DNA from: Cheilinus undulatus
Taxonomy: Eukaryota; Chordata; Actinopteri; Labriformes; Labridae
DNA: 64,000 nt
NCBI RefSeq assembly: GCF_018320785.1
Contig: NC_054878.1
Location: 44,821,429-44,885,428 of the forward strand
Reading direction: 5' to 3'
The notes beneath the pieces are model-generated. The model saw nothing but the letters and a program-made list of their open reading frames with translations. It was not told where the DNA came from and ran no database searches. Numbering within the stretch: position 1 is the first letter of the stretch; the number at the start of each line of letters is the position of its first letter. Shown one piece after another: positions 50,601 through 58,974 of this stretch. The translations under genes were made by a program, and so were the position numbers.

Positions 50601-51019
50601 GCTTTCTTTTGTCCTTCGTTGTGTTTTGTTGCTCCGGCTTGAACTGTTGGCAACACGTAGGCGATGAGGATGGTTACCGGACACGTGGTCACCCTCTGAA
50701 TAAAACAAATCAAGAAAGAAAATGTTAGACAATAAAGGTTAATTGTTTTCTGTTTTTTAGTCATCGGTCCGATCTCTCAAAGAGTGAGGTCAGTATCGGT
50801 GAGGAGATTGAGGAAGTCTCCATCGAAGGACCGGAGAACAGCGATAAGGTGATCACATTGACCTGTTGGAGGTTTTCTTTTTCCGTACTGTCCCTTTAAA
50901 TGCTCCCATTAACCCTCATGATGCTGTTTGTTGTGCAGTTTGATGAAACCACCCAGGACCTAAGCGTTTCTCAGCTCAGTCAGAGTCACGGAGCCGACTA
51001 CATGGAGGAGGTGGCCTGA
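14677..51019 (+). CDS. cep43: Centrosomal protein 43 / FGFR1 oncogene partner (21 coding exons)
   Basis: Centriole/ciliary-base scaffold; the family binds CEP350 and EB1 and is needed for microtubule anchoring and cilium formation. Exons: 14677-14760, 19257-19310, 19392-19446, 20134-20222, 22844-22963, 24677-24703, 29457-29513, 29604-29674, 29764-29825, 29939-30000, 31797-31868, 34489-34542, 38378-38568, 39990-40040, 42260-42334, 47241-47300, 47758-47879, 49917-49991, 50076-50109, 50761-50848, 50939-51019. All phases agree, giving 527 residues (human about 399). Recognised parts are the N-terminal TELRDLLIQNLENSGVLN, a LisH/FOP dimerisation segment (about 65-95, LVAALILDFLQVFNLDFTLA), IPRLKGQ, GDSFFDDPLPKPQKTYG, the acidic YDDDFNSHRSD, SIGEEIEE and the C-terminal TQDLSVSQLS. 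Residues 144-227 form an EF-hand-like insert. Exons 14-16 and the poly-Gly exon 17 are the least conserved. The final exon ends with TGA at 51017. Confidence 0.95.
15821..16441. mobile_element. Non-autonomous DNA element with AAAGGGGACATATTAT-type ends
   Basis: The left end TTAAAGGGGATAAATTTTCC and the right end GCATAATATGTCCCCTTTAA are roughly inverted to each other across about 620 bp in cep43 intron 1. This is a terminal pattern common in fish. No transposase. It contains the tRNA-like segment annotated separately. Confidence 0.6.
16088..16153 (-). repeat. tRNA-derived (SINE-head-like) segment
   Basis: On the minus strand, an A-box-like GGATAGCTCAGTGGG (16153-16139) is followed about 33 bp later by a B-box-like GGCTCGAATCTC (16106-16095), the order of an internal Pol III promoter. 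The anticodon arm is poor and no acceptor stem pairs, so it is not a functional tRNA gene. Confidence 0.5.
16526..17178. repeat. Dispersed repeat with AGGGCTGAACAATT / ATTGCCCAGCC ends
   Basis: Left end CAGGGCTGAACAATTTGC and right end GATTAATTGCCCAGCCTCC are weakly inverted. The interior has the TGCGATTATT-type words of the common fish repeat also seen at 42844-44116. No coding capacity. Confidence 0.45.
17572..19206 (+). mobile_element. Near full-length Tc1/mariner element in cep43 intron 1
   Basis: A 1635-bp element with long terminal inverted repeats starting CAGTCATGGACGAAAATGTT and ending in the matching inverse (TTTTTGTCCATGACTG). It is flanked by TA on both sides (17570-17571 and 19207-19208), the expected Tc1 target duplication. 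The right end stops 50 bp before cep43 exon 2. The ends are well preserved, so the insertion is fairly young, but the transposase inside is broken. Confidence 0.93.
17955..18942 (+). pseudogene. Tc1 DD34E transposase pseudogene
   Basis: The open frame starts at ATG 17955 with MEKRKKSPELSEDLRSKIV, the N-terminal paired-type DNA-binding region, then the FPGRRQKRKI linker and the first catalytic Asp in ILWTDETKVDLFG. A TAG at 18546-18548 replaces the Trp expected after ASRMF. Past it the frame continues with GCFAASGTGCLDCV and the second Asp in VFQQGNDPKHTS. A frameshift around 18735-18750 moves the remainder (LKWPAMSLDLNHIEHLWRDL, with the catalytic Glu) to another frame. The normal Pro of SPDLNPIE is changed. 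The end is the TGA at 18940-18942 after CKKLVDGYRK. Inactive. Confidence 0.9.
20441..22140 (-). mobile_element. Tc1-like family, second type: copy 1 with nested insertions
   Basis: cep43 intron 4. The left end AAAGTTGGGGCGCTGTGTTC matches copies at 35.1 and 54.1 kb. A minus-strand transposase scrap (21130-20945) has SLMVWGCISVCGVGSSNIW, the block preceding the second catalytic Asp. The interior is interrupted after about 21185 by a 200-bp segment also present at 24290-24490, and then by an L1-like fragment. The right end near 22140 is truncated. Confidence 0.75.
21401..21640 (+). pseudogene. L1/Tx1-type LINE ORF2 fragment
   Basis: About 78 residues with FKDGVFMSAAHLEKEYGIP followed by an aromatic-rich NYFRYFQVGDFVKK, which resembles the region C-terminal to the reverse transcriptase in L1-clade ORF2 proteins (FLSF..L..KY.IP...FFRYLQIR.F). 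It has no start and no catalytic core. It sits inside the Tc1-like copy. Confidence 0.55.
22260..22330. repeat. Fragment of the GATATGAACATTTCYGCTG repeat family
   Basis: CAGATATGAACATTTCTGCT is shared, with changes, with 28470-28490 and 45330-45360. It is a short piece of a dispersed fish repeat. Confidence 0.45.
22980..24490. repeat. Dispersed repeat (GTCCAAACTATGGCC / GTTTGGACACCC ends) with internal TATTTTYAGC array
   Basis: Starts right after cep43 exon 5 with GGCTGTCCAAACTATGGCCT and closes near 24300 with an inverted match, AAAATGTTTGGACACCC. Between about 23740 and 24230 lies a degenerate array of GCTATTTTTATGC / GCTATTTTCAGC words. The tail (24290-24490) is duplicated at 21205-21400. 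Confidence 0.6.
24704..26380. other. cep43 intron 6, left part: no gene seen
   Basis: About 1.7 kb of AT-rich intron with no coding, RNA or clear mobile feature beyond scattered low-complexity tracts. Confidence 0.5.
26386..27455. repeat. Element bounded by inverted GTGTCAAACT ends with an internal minisatellite-like array
   Basis: The left end GGAGTGTCAAACTGAATCA and the right end TTGAGTTTGACACCCCTG are inverse. Inside, 26480-27190 is a degenerate array of GTCAAAATATGAGATAAAA and AATCATGAGTTTTAAA words, roughly 35-40 bp per unit, probably grown from a short internal seed. Lies in cep43 intron 6. Confidence 0.6.
27529..27640. mobile_element. Solo Tc1-like terminal fragment
   Basis: ACAGGTGCATCTCAAAAAAT followed by TATATCATGTGGAAAATATT is a recognisable end of a widespread fish Tc1-like element. 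No partner end or transposase nearby. Confidence 0.5.
28564..29360. repeat. AGCTA-rich repeat block, copy A (cep43 intron 6)
   Basis: Opens with ATATTTCCAGTCTTAGATTT and the AACAAACAGAGAAAA segment, then runs into an array of TAGCTATGTTAGCTACATAG variants and ends near AACTGAAAGAATCAATTAAG. Copy B (30264-31060) matches in order and orientation. A MITE (28864-29085) interrupts copy A only. Confidence 0.8.
28864..29085. mobile_element. 222-bp MITE with about 33-bp terminal inverted repeats
   Basis: The left end AGCCATAGACAGTATATACG and the right end, reverse complement AGCCATAGACATTATATACG, continue through GACGCCTCATTG on both sides with only two mismatches. No coding capacity. Inserted inside the AGCTA-rich block. 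Confidence 0.85.
29457..30000 (+). other. cep43: EF-hand-like exon cassette of cep43 (exons 7-10)
   Basis: Four exons of 57, 71, 62 and 62 nt, 252 nt in total (84 residues, 144-227), entered and left in phase 0, packed into 544 bp with introns of only 89-113 bp. Residues 161-172 form a calcium-loop pattern, DKDGSGSVLRED: Asp1, Asp3, Ser5, Gly6, Val8 and Asp12 in place of the usual Glu12. The preceding helix is HARKKFDSY and the following one LKNVFTDLF. A second, loop-degenerate EF-like half follows (TVDFQLFLGFYRRLF). Calcium binding is inferred. I recall no EF-hand in human CEP43. Confidence 0.7.
30264..31060. repeat. AGCTA-rich repeat block, copy B (cep43 intron 10)
   Basis: Same opening (GTATTTCCAGTTTTAGATTT), the same AACAAACAGAGAAAA segment and the same TAGCTA array as copy A, in direct orientation, closing near ACACTGAAAGAAAAAAAATA. 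It lacks the MITE present in copy A and has a longer array. Confidence 0.8.
32400..33860. repeat. Degenerate array of AAGTGGCAAAAATGGG words (cep43 intron 11)
   Basis: About 1.45 kb of imperfect units such as GTTAAAAGTGGCAAAAATGG and GGCAGAAAAGGTGGTGAAAT. A higher-order repeat is visible: 32455-32760 resembles 32945-33240 (both contain GGTGTGAAAGGGCAGA and GAAACTGGTTAGAAGTGGCT). The array shares vocabulary with 38985-39345 and 62770-64000. Confidence 0.8.
34165..34240 (+). pseudogene. Tc1 transposase scrap
   Basis: ACGGTGAAGCATGGCAGTGG translates to TVKHGSGSIM, the conserved block before the second catalytic Asp in Tc1 transposases. Only about 70 bp are recognisable. Confidence 0.5.
35083..36286 (-). 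mobile_element. Tc1-like family, second type: copy 2, split by a SINE
   Basis: cep43 intron 12. The two ends are inverted: AACGTTGGGGCGCTGTCTTA at the left and CACAGCGCCCAAACTTTTTT at the right, with a shared subterminal AAACTGAGACATTTTA motif. The transposase is mostly deleted; 36051-35791 retains scraps. A SINE interrupts it at 35414-35761. Confidence 0.75.
35414..35761 (-). mobile_element. tRNA-derived SINE, near full length
   Basis: On the minus strand the head reads GGCGGCGCAGGGGTTAGCGC, then GCCTCACAGCG-type and GGTCCCTGGTTCACTTCC (B-box) sequence. The body includes GTTTGCATGTTCTCCCTGTG and GGTTAATTGATTGCTCTAAA, and the tail has GAAAATGGATGGACGGAT. This is a standard fish SINE layout. 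It is flanked by near-identical GCTTTCTACAT and GCTTTCCACAT, a plausible target duplication within the Tc1-like element. Confidence 0.85.
36990..38130 (+). pseudogene. Degraded Tc1 element with transposase remains
   Basis: cep43 intron 12. The ends are GACTGCATGAATATTCAACC and the inverse-like GAAAATTTATGCAGTCACTT, followed by a further subterminal stretch. The plus strand has scattered transposase blocks in different frames: GGTCTGATGAGACCAAAATG (SDETKM, first catalytic Asp), GGTGGTGGCAGCATCATGCT (GGGSIM) and a SPDLNPIE-like AGCCCAGACCTCAATCCAAT. Many frameshifts. Confidence 0.75.
38985..39345. repeat. AAGTGGCAAAAATGGG array, second locus
   Basis: About 360 bp of degenerate units (GTGGAAAAAATAGG, GTGGCAAAATGGGAGG) in cep43 intron 13, followed by a GAGCCACACGTTGAGTATCA end near 39505-39530, a common end of fish non-autonomous DNA elements. 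Confidence 0.7.
40930..41260. mobile_element. Tc1-like left-end fragment
   Basis: Opens with GTGCATAGAGAGAGTATTTA and TGTTGCAGTCAGATGCTACA, related to the end at 2438. It continues through CCACCTGTGGTAAATTAAAC, the usual subterminal region of that family. No transposase coding remains. Confidence 0.55.
41585..41603. repeat. Short interstitial CCCTAA (telomere-type) repeats
   Basis: CTAACCCTAACCCTAACC, three consecutive vertebrate telomere-type hexamers, with further CTAAACCTAACC at 41618-41630. Too short to indicate a chromosome end. Confidence 0.7.
41635..41779. repeat. 145-bp segment nearly identical to 45359-45503 (copy 1)
   Basis: By eye it matches the segment in intron 15 over 145 bp with a single difference (C at 41679 against T). 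It starts GATCCGATAATTAGCCTGTG and ends GCTGAGATCTTTTTCT, and is inserted between the arms of the foldback MITE. Confidence 0.85.
42844..44116. repeat. Dispersed element with TAGGGCTGCATGAT / ATCGTGCAGCCCTA ends
   Basis: The terminal inverted repeats TAGGGCTGCATGATTTT and TTTATCGTGCAGCCCTA bound about 1.27 kb in cep43 intron 15. The interior has no transposase that I can recognise. This terminus is very common in fish genomes and hAT-like, though the superfamily is from memory. Confidence 0.65.
44120..45290. other. cep43 intron 15, middle part: no gene seen
   Basis: About 1.2 kb of intron without recognised coding, RNA or mobile features. Confidence 0.45.
45295..45710. repeat. Dispersed repeat containing the 145-bp donor-like segment (copy 2)
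   Basis: Starts AGAGATGCATGATATTATCA and contains GGCAAATATTAAACTTTCTG, the family also seen at 22.3 and 28.5 kb. It ends near TTGAATATCGTGCGTGCCTA, which is inverse-like to the start. The 45359-45503 part lies naturally inside it, so this locus looks like the older context of the duplicated segment. Confidence 0.6.
46190..46800. repeat. Purine-rich degenerate minisatellite (GAGGGAGATGCAGAAAGAGA)
   Basis: About 600 bp of units of roughly 30-45 bp built on GGGAGATGCAGAAAGAGA, in cep43 intron 15. The long minus-strand open frames (Ser/Phe/Leu-rich) are a consequence of the one-sided purine composition. Confidence 0.8.
49190..49800. repeat. Dispersed fish repeat with CCCATTGAGACCGAGATCTC motif
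   Basis: TTAACCAGATAAAACCCATT and AGGGTCACCTGGCCAAGATG are characteristic of an abundant teleost interspersed repeat, perhaps a LINE 3' part. No open frame. Lies in cep43 intron 17. Confidence 0.5.
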
Positions 51020-51106
51020 ACTTCCCATCATCCACCACGCCACAAGCTCCCATCATGCATCTCTTTGTATCAACGATATTTAAGTCTGTACAGTTTCAAT
51101 GAGAAT

Positions 51107-51112
51107 AATAAA
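51107..51112 (+). terminator. cep43: Polyadenylation signal of cep43
   Basis: AATAAA 88 bp after the stop codon, followed by a TTTTGTTT-rich stretch. This implies a 3' UTR of only about 110 nt. Confidence 0.75.
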
Positions 51113-51634
51113 TCCTTTTGTTTAAAGAGCTTGTTGATGACTGGTGTCGGTCTTGTTTCCATTAAGGTGGGGGGGAAATATTTTAGGGTCTGTGTCTAAG
51201 GAGGAGAATCAAGCTTACAATCTTAGCTTAGAAAAAGGAATAGTCATGTTTGCTGAAAAACTACGTAGCATCTGGTTGGTGAAACAACCCGGTCTGAACC
51301 CTCTCATTGGTGGAAGTCTGACCTTTGACATAATCAACATATGACACAATCATTTTGACAACATACTTATTCTGGACTCGCCCGGTCATCGTTGGGTGTG
51401 CAGATCTGGCCTAAAATCTGGCTTTAAGTCTTCTAGTCAGTAGCCAGATGTCCCTACAGTGACATTTTCCAGTTCCTCCTGAGGGGTTCTAAGGCCAGAT
51501 GGGGTATTTAATCTCCTCCAATGAGGTCTAGGTCTACCCTGGGGTCTACCCTGGAGTCGGCAAAAGTGGTTTTGGTTCTTAAGCAGATGTTGTTTTAGAG
51601 GTGGAAGGAGGAAATTTGGAGCGCACTTGTGAAG

Positions 51635-51776
51635 CGAGACAGCGAGGTCTCTCTCTGTCTCTCTCTCTCTCTCTCTCTGTGTGTCTCTCTCTCCCCTCAG
51701 CTGTGTATTCAGTGTGTTGAGCAGCAGATTTATCTCCACCATCACCAGGACAAGCAGCACGACCAGACAGCGACCG
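51635..51776 (+). other. Candidate 5' non-coding exon region of ccr6
   Basis: A CT-rich tract (about 51645-51700) is followed by a short segment ending CAGCGACCG with a good donor GTGAGT at 51777. The ccr6 coding exon has an acceptor (TTTGCAG, last base 60405) six bases before its first ATG, so an upstream non-coding exon must exist. This is the best donor I see in the interval, but the link is a guess. Confidence 0.3.
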
Positions 51777-52394
51777 GTGAGTTCTGCTTTTTATTTCTCT
51801 CTAACTTAACTCTTTCTTTTTTTCTGTCTGCTTATATTGTCACTCTTTCATGAAAAATACCTGTATTATTCTTCCTCTACTTCTTGTTTAGCACTTTATT
51901 CTCACATCTGGTTTTAATGCCTCTCCTTTAGTTTCTCTTAAAGTCTTAAACTTCTCTCTTTAACTCTTAAACCCTGATCAGGAGGTTAGGTTAAAAACAC
52001 TGAATATTTGTACTAAATTTTTCCATAACTGATGATATTATTTGTCAAATAAGATTCCTCTCACTTTGGGTTGTTTTACCTTGAAATTCAACAGGAAGTG
52101 AGGTTTAAAAGGTGATGTTTTTTTTTAACAATGTTCAGGAAACCACAGCACGTTTTTAGAAAGAAACTAACGGTGACTCACCTCACAAAACCATCAGAAT
52201 CTTCTATTTCTACTTTCACTTGTTTGTAATTTTCTTGTTTTTGAGACTTTGAAAAAAATTAGAGTCTTGTATAATAAGCTGCCACTATTTAAAATAAAAT
52301 AGAGATGGGATCTCTGTTGTAACAACCAAAATTCCAAAAAAAAGGACGCTGTGGAAAATGTCAAAAACAGAATAATTGTCAAATGTCATAAACT

Positions 52395-54120
52395 CATATT
52401 TAATTCATAGTAGAACATAAACTACATATCAGATGTTGAAACTGATTTCATGAAAAATACTAGCTCATTCTGAATTTGATGGCGGCAACACATATCAAAA
52501 ATGTAGGGACAGGGCCATGCTTACCATTCTGTCCCCTTCTCTTTTAATAACAGTATGTAAAGTCTAAAGAGATTAGTTGATGGGTAAGGAATGTTGTCCC
52601 ATTCTGGTCTGATGAAGGATAGCTGCTCAACAGTGCTGGGTCTTCTTTGCAGGATTCTTCTTTTTATGATGCTCCAATGGTGAAAGGTATGGACTGCAGG
52701 CAGGCCAGCTCAGTACCCGGACTTTTCTCATGTGAGACCATGCTGTTGTGATAGATGTGGTCTGTGGTTTAGCATCGTCTTGCTGAAGCAGACAAGGTCT
52801 TTCCTGACAGAGACGTTGTCTGGATGGGAGTATATGTTGCTCTAAAACCTCTCTCTGCTTCTCAGCATTGATAGTTCCTTTCCAGATGTTAGAGCTGCCC
52901 ACGCCATAGGCACTAATGCAACCCCATACCATCAGAGATGCAGGCTTTAGAACTGAACAGGGAGAACAAGCTGGATGCGTCCCTCTCTTTAGTCCACAGG
53001 ACATGATGCCCAAAAATAATTTCAAATTTTGATTAATCTGACCACAGAACAGTTTTCCATTTTTCCTCGGTCCATGTTAAATGAGCTATGGTCCAGAGAA
53101 GATGGCGGTGTTTCTGGGTCCTGTTCACCTATGGCTTCTTCTCTCCATGATCCAGCTTTAACTGTGGATGGCACGGCCAATTGTGCTGACAGACAATGAT
53201 TTCTGGAAGTGTTTCTGAACTCATGGAGTGATTTCAGTACAGAATCATGCCTGTTTTTAATGCAATGGCCCAAAGGGCCTGAAGCACCACATTATGTAAT
53301 AACGCCGCATTATGTAATAATGTAATACATTTTCCATCCATCATGTAATAATGTAATTTTCTAAACCACTAAGCGGTTAGGGTTGGGGCAAGGTAGTAGG
53401 CTAAGTGTTTAGTCTAGAGCCCTGAAGGGGGGTTAGGTTTAGGCATAAGTCACTTAGCAGTTAGTGTTAGGGCAAGGTAGTTGGGTAGGGCATACCTTGG
53501 AGCCCACACTAAGTCCTATGGTTAGGGTTATTACATAATGCAGTGTTATTACATAATGTGGCTTTACAGGGCCCCTTCAGCCTTGTTCCTTGCTCACAGA
53601 GATTTCTCCAGATTCTCTGAATCTTTCTGGTGATATTCTGGACTGTAGATGGTGGGATAGACTAAGCCTTCACTATTTTACATTGAGGAATATTTTTATG
53701 ACATTTTTCCACAAATTTAAAATGCAGTTTTTCACAGATTGGTGAACCCCTGCCCATCTTTACTTCTAAGAGACTCTGCCTCTCTAAAATGCTCCTTTTA
53801 TACCCAGTCATGTAACCAACCTGTTGCCAACTAACCAAATTAGTTGCAAAGTGCTCCTCCAGCTGTTTTCCTTAGTACCTCTTACTTTACCAGATTTTTG
53901 TTGCCCCATCCCAACTTTTTTGAGACATGTTGCTGCCAACAAATTCAAAATTAGCTAATATTTGTCATGAAATGGTAAACTGTCTCAGTTTCGACATCTG
54001 ATATGGTGTTTATGTTCTATTGTGAATACAATATAGGTCTATGAGATTTGGCGATCATTGCATTCCGTTTTTTTATCTTACATTTTACACAGTGCCCCAA
54101 CTTTTTTGGAATTTGGGACA
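52395..54120 (-). mobile_element. Tc1-like family, second type: longest copy (copy 3)
   Basis: Between cep43 and ccr6. The right terminus AGTGCCCCAACTTTTTTGGA is intact; the left terminus is lost or eroded. A minus-strand frame, 53025-52627, retains SLMVWGCISAYGVGSSNIW, the second catalytic region LLQQDDAKPQTT and an altered CSPYLSPLEHHK where SPDLSPIE.. is normal. 53273-53022 holds more N-terminal remnants in another frame. Inactive. Interrupted by a MITE at 53287-53561. Confidence 0.8.
53287..53561. mobile_element. 275-bp MITE with CCACATTATGTAATAAC inverted ends
   Basis: The left end CCACATTATGTAATAACGCC and the right end, reverse complement CCACATTATGTAATAACACT, each repeat the TTATGTAATAA motif twice. 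The core is GGTTAGGG-rich. It is inserted in the Tc1-like copy and has no coding capacity. Confidence 0.75.
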
Positions 54121-54129
54121 TAAACTTTA

Positions 54130-55670
54130 TGTGCAGTTCTAAATGTCTGATCCAAATAAAAGTCACATCAAATTAAATTAGAAAAAATGAGGGTTGTCTT
54201 AATTTTCACATTTGACAAAGAAATTACCTCCATTTCTACACCTCTGTCCCCATTTGAGCAGCCATGTTTATGAGTATTCACAAGGCAGTCTAGGAGATTT
54301 TCTCTAACACAGTTAGGATTCTCTTCCATTCCAAAAATAATAAGGACACCCCACCCAATCTGTAATTTCTAAAACTTTGGAAAAGGGCACGGGGGGAAAT
54401 TTGGATTGTGCCCAAGTGTTTATGCCTGATTATGTCCCTTTTTTTCATATTGTGTTTTTTTTTTTTTAGCAAGTAATGAACATGAGGCTTCATCACCTTG
54501 ACCTTTGACCACCAAAATCCTATCAGTTTTTCTTTGAGTTTGAAGAAAGTCCCTCAAAGGGTTCACAAGAAGAGCCCAGATAGACGGACAAATTGTCTGA
54601 TCTACCAGTGTATTAAGTTTAAAATTCTGGTTTCATGACGTCCCTGGAGTAAGTCAACAAAAATAAAATGGTACGTCATTTTCCTGTAATCACTAAATTT
54701 GTCCCTGATGGGTTTCTGTAGAACCACTTGTCACTGTCTTCATTTCTCTGTGCTGTTGATGACGTTTGAAACCATCATTCCTCTATGACAGGGGGCATGA
54801 ATGGCTAGTTTCAAGGAAGTCCTTTGAGCTTTGTAAACAGCTGAAAAGTGACACAGCAGTTTTAACCACTTGGCCTCATCAACACCATCACGCTGTGTCT
54901 ATCGGTCCTCACAGAGACAGAATTATAGATCAAATTGAACGTCATCGTTCCTTTGAGAAACAGGAAAAATCAGTTCATTCTGAGTGAAGCTGTTTTTTTA
55001 TTTCATGTTTCCCGTCTTACACGCTGAGATGATGACTAATCTTCATCAGCGAATAGTTAGAACTGAAATGTGAAGATTCATTAATTCCAAATTACATGAC
55101 TCAAAACCTTCTAACAAAGGTCACGTTGATTATCATCCTCTTTTTCTAGGTACACAAAGATTTCAGCAGCAGAAACAAACACTGAGTTTGATTCTCTGGT
55201 GTTTAACTTCAACTGACATTTGAAATATGGGAAGTCTGAAGGAACAAAAAAAAAAAAAAACACATAACAAGCAGAAGTTGAGAGCAGGAACACTGTTTGA
55301 GGAAGTTTTGGTTCTAAAAGAAGACCACTCTTTTTCTCCTTTAAGCTCTGTTTGTTTATCTGCAGACTGGCAGAAGTGCAGCAAACTTTAAAGTTAATGA
55401 GGCTTCACACTTTTATATCCCCCCTGAAAACAGGCAGAGACAATCAGACGTCTCCTGTCTGTTGATGGGAGTCTGCAGTGACGCCGTATTTTTGCAGGCC
55501 AGTCCTGAAGTTAGCATCAGATTTTTTCCATCAACTAAACAACCCGACCATTGCTTTTTGGAATATTAAGCTCTGATCTTTTCTAGGAAAGACTATTCTT
55601 AGTGAGAACATCAAAATGTGAAGTTTGAATCAAAATAGCACGAGTGCTAAACACACAGAAAGTTAATGTT
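54130..55670. other. Intergenic, no gene seen
   Basis: About 1.5 kb between cep43 and ccr6 with no supported coding region, RNA gene or recognisable mobile element apart from homopolymer tracts. Confidence 0.45.
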
Positions 55671-55674
55671 GAGG

Positions 55675-57650
55675 AGAATAGGTCAAATTGTCAAGAAAAA
55701 GATGTAGAAATGAGGGAAAAAGACATTAAATTTGAGGAAAAAGTTGAAATGTTAAGAACATTCAACATTTAACAAGTTTAGAAAGTCAGGGAAAGGAGTT
55801 GAAATACTGAGGAAAGAAATCTGGAGAAAAAGTTTAAATTATTTATTTATTAAGTTCATTTGATAGGGACAATGCAAATTACATAGTGCAACTTCAGCCT
55901 GTCACAAAAAAGCGAGAAGTAACTAGTGTTTCACATGTAGAGATTATAGCTTTTGCTAGTTTCTATATCCTGTCCCTTGTTAGGCTTTTAGAGAATGAAA
56001 GAAAGTAAAAGTTGAGATATCAAGTTTGCATAGAAATTGCATAAAGACAGTTACACTTGATTACAAAAACCTAAAAGACAACATAGTAAAATGTTACATC
56101 ATAGATACATAAAATTACAGTAAAACATGGAATAGTTAAAAGTGCTCACATCTCTGATTTTATTTTAGCCACTCTAACATTTTTGTTAAGTCTTTATGTC
56201 TTGTGTTAGGAAGTCATGTTGTGAAAAAAGTGAATAAGTTGAGAACAGAAGTTGAAATGTTGAGAAAAGGTCAACGGGAAAAGAACTGAGGTATCAATAA
56301 AAAAAAATTGGAAAGGAGTCAGAAAAGTTCATAATACTTAGGGAAATTAATTGATCAAATGTGTAAAACTGTTGAAATGTTGAGAAAAATATGTAAAAAG
56401 GAGTGGACTGTGAAAAATGAAAAAAAATTAAAATGTTAAACAAAGTCAACATGTCACAAAAGTCAAAATGCAAAAAAGCTGAAATGTTAAGAATTGAATG
56501 ACCATTTTCTAAAATATCAATTGACTTTCAATGGAAATGTTGATGAAAAAACATAAAATGGCATGCCAGAAAGTTTGTCTTACAAACAAAAAGTCAACAT
56601 GTCTTAAAAGCTCAACTGTCACAAAAAGTGAAAGTGAAAGAAATGTAAATGCTGGGACAATAGAAATAAATAAAGTTGGGATGGTGATAGTAGAAATGTT
56701 CCAGGTATGGTGACATATTGGAAAAAAAAAAGTTGAATTCTTGAGGAAAAAAAGTTCTGTCAATGGGAAAGTTAAGAGTCAAGAGAGTATAAAAATGCTG
56801 AGAAAAAAGTTTAAATGTCAAGAGAGTTGTGAAAATCTTAAGGAAATTATTGAAATAGTAAAGAGAAAGAAGTTAAGATGCCAAGAGAGTTGTGAAGAAT
56901 GTTGAAAAAGTTAGGATAGTGTAAGAAAAATAAAATGTAAAGGCTATGGTGAAAATGTTCAGGAAAAGGTTGAAATAGTGAAAAGAAAAAAAATGTGTTA
57001 AAATGGCAAGAGAAAGTGGAAAAGTCAAGAGAATAGTGAAAATGTTGAGATAAAAAAGTTGAATTGTACAGAAAATAATGAAAATGTTAAAAATTAAAAA
57101 TCTAATAAAAAGGGTGTTGAGGAGAAAGTTAAGATGTCAAGGGATTTTAAAATATATTGAGGAAAAAAGCTGAAATGTAATGAGAATAGTAAAACTATTG
57201 CAACAAAGTCATTTAAATGTCAAGAAAAATGTGAAAATGTTGAGGAAAAAGTTGGAATAGTGAAGAGAAAAAGTTAAGATATCAAGAATGTTGTGAAAAA
57301 GGTGGGTATAGTGTGAAAAAGTAGAAATGTTGAGTGTAGTGAAAATGTTGAGAAAAAGTGAATTGTCAAGAGAATAATGAAAATGTTAAGATTAGTAAAA
57401 AAGTTGAAATGTTGAGGGAAAAGTTAAAATGTCAAGAGAATGTAGAAAATGTGGAATAAGTTGAAACAAAGTTTTTCAACAGCAGGGATCTAATAACATG
57501 GGAAAATACAATTGAAATGCAAGACAATACTGAAAATGTTAAGAAAATTGAAAAGTTGAAAGATTGATTTAAAAAAGTTGGCATAGTCAAAATGTTGAGG
57601 GAAAATGTCAAAAATATAAATTTTTAAGATAAAATTGTTAAAACGATGGT
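55675..57650. repeat. Degenerate GTTGAAATGTTGAGAAAAA array
   Basis: About 2 kb of loosely periodic A/G-rich units (AAAAGTTGAAATGTTGAG, GTCAAGAGAATAGTGAAAAT), interrupted at 55850-56200 by a different dispersed repeat (TTCATTTGATAGGGACAATG). It uses the same words as the array at 58975-60000. Confidence 0.75.
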
Positions 57651-58920
57651 ATTAAAGTCATCGATAGTTGTTTTATTTCACCAGTTTGTCTGATTCTTTT
57701 TCTTTTTTTTTTTTGTTGTCTTTTTGACTTTTCCTGAAGTGGCCATGAAAAAGAAACCATATTATTTTCTTTCACACGCCAAAGCCTTAAAATCCTACAT
57801 ATCTTTCCATTTAGTCATCTGTTTATTTTGAAAAGGAGAGTGTCTTTAACTGTAAGAAATTCTGGTCAATCAGGAGCATGTTCCCCCTGTAACACATGTT
57901 TTTAGGCCACTTGTAAATGCCCCTGTGTGAACACAGGTTCATTCGAGGTAGTTATGTAACAATGGAGTAGATCAGTCCTTGATTCAGACCAGAGCAATAG
58001 TCTATGGGTGTGAAAACGCCCCTTTATATTCTTCCATATTTACTTGAAAATCTCTCTAAGAGATGGAAATGAGCTTACTTCAGAAGGAACATGAACAAAC
58101 ATGGTTGAGATACTGAAGTTATTGTGTGAAGATAGTGATATAAAGAACTTGTGAAGCTGATGTTGATGAAGATGTGAGAATGTGTGAAGATATTGATAAA
58201 TAGAACGTGTGAAGCTGATGATGATGTAGAAGTGAGATGTACAGAAGGTTATGTGTGAAGACATTGATAAGAGTGCATGTGCGGGTAGATGAAACCACAG
58301 ATTACAGATAAAGTGGGTCACCCCACATTTCAGACCATACTGACCTGTTTTTCTGCACCAGCCTCCGAGCATTCACACACCTGAAGACAAACACATTCTC
58401 ATTTTCAACACCTTCATCAACCACAACTGGAGCACTCGACAGCAGCAGAACAAAGTGTGCGGCTGCTGTTACACTAATAATCCAACAGTGTGGCATTTCT
58501 GCTTCATCTGAATATCTCTCCATGTCAGTGGTTTAGGGTTTTACATCACTCTGTGGGGAAAGAATCAAAGAAACAAGTCACTTCTCTACTCTGGAGGCTT
58601 TAGTGAAACAAATTGAAAACAAGACTTTTTTTTTACTTAGGGGAAATAATTTAGAAAAGAAAGGTTGAGAAAACTGTGATAGCATGTTTTAAAATATTAC
58701 AGCCTCCCTTATCTCTGCAGTCTGAAATAATCACTCATAAAACTGACAAAAGACGTACAATACAATTTTATGGTGGTAAAATTAATCTCCTAAGATGAAT
58801 TTTCCTGGTATGCAAAATGTAACCACAGTGGCCTAAGAACTCCAGTGTCCTATATAAGGGCTAAGAGCTCCCCACATAAATTTAAGGATAAATCTCTTGA
58901 CATAAAACAAATTTTATGGG
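57650..58920. other. Intergenic, no gene seen
   Basis: About 1.3 kb between two related arrays. It contains a small GTGTGAAGATATTGATAA-type local repetition (58120-58270) and no supported gene. Confidence 0.45.
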
Positions 58921-58974
58921 TTTTGAAATTAGTCTGAATATCCAGACAGGAGTTTTGTATCAAAGGGAAAAAGC

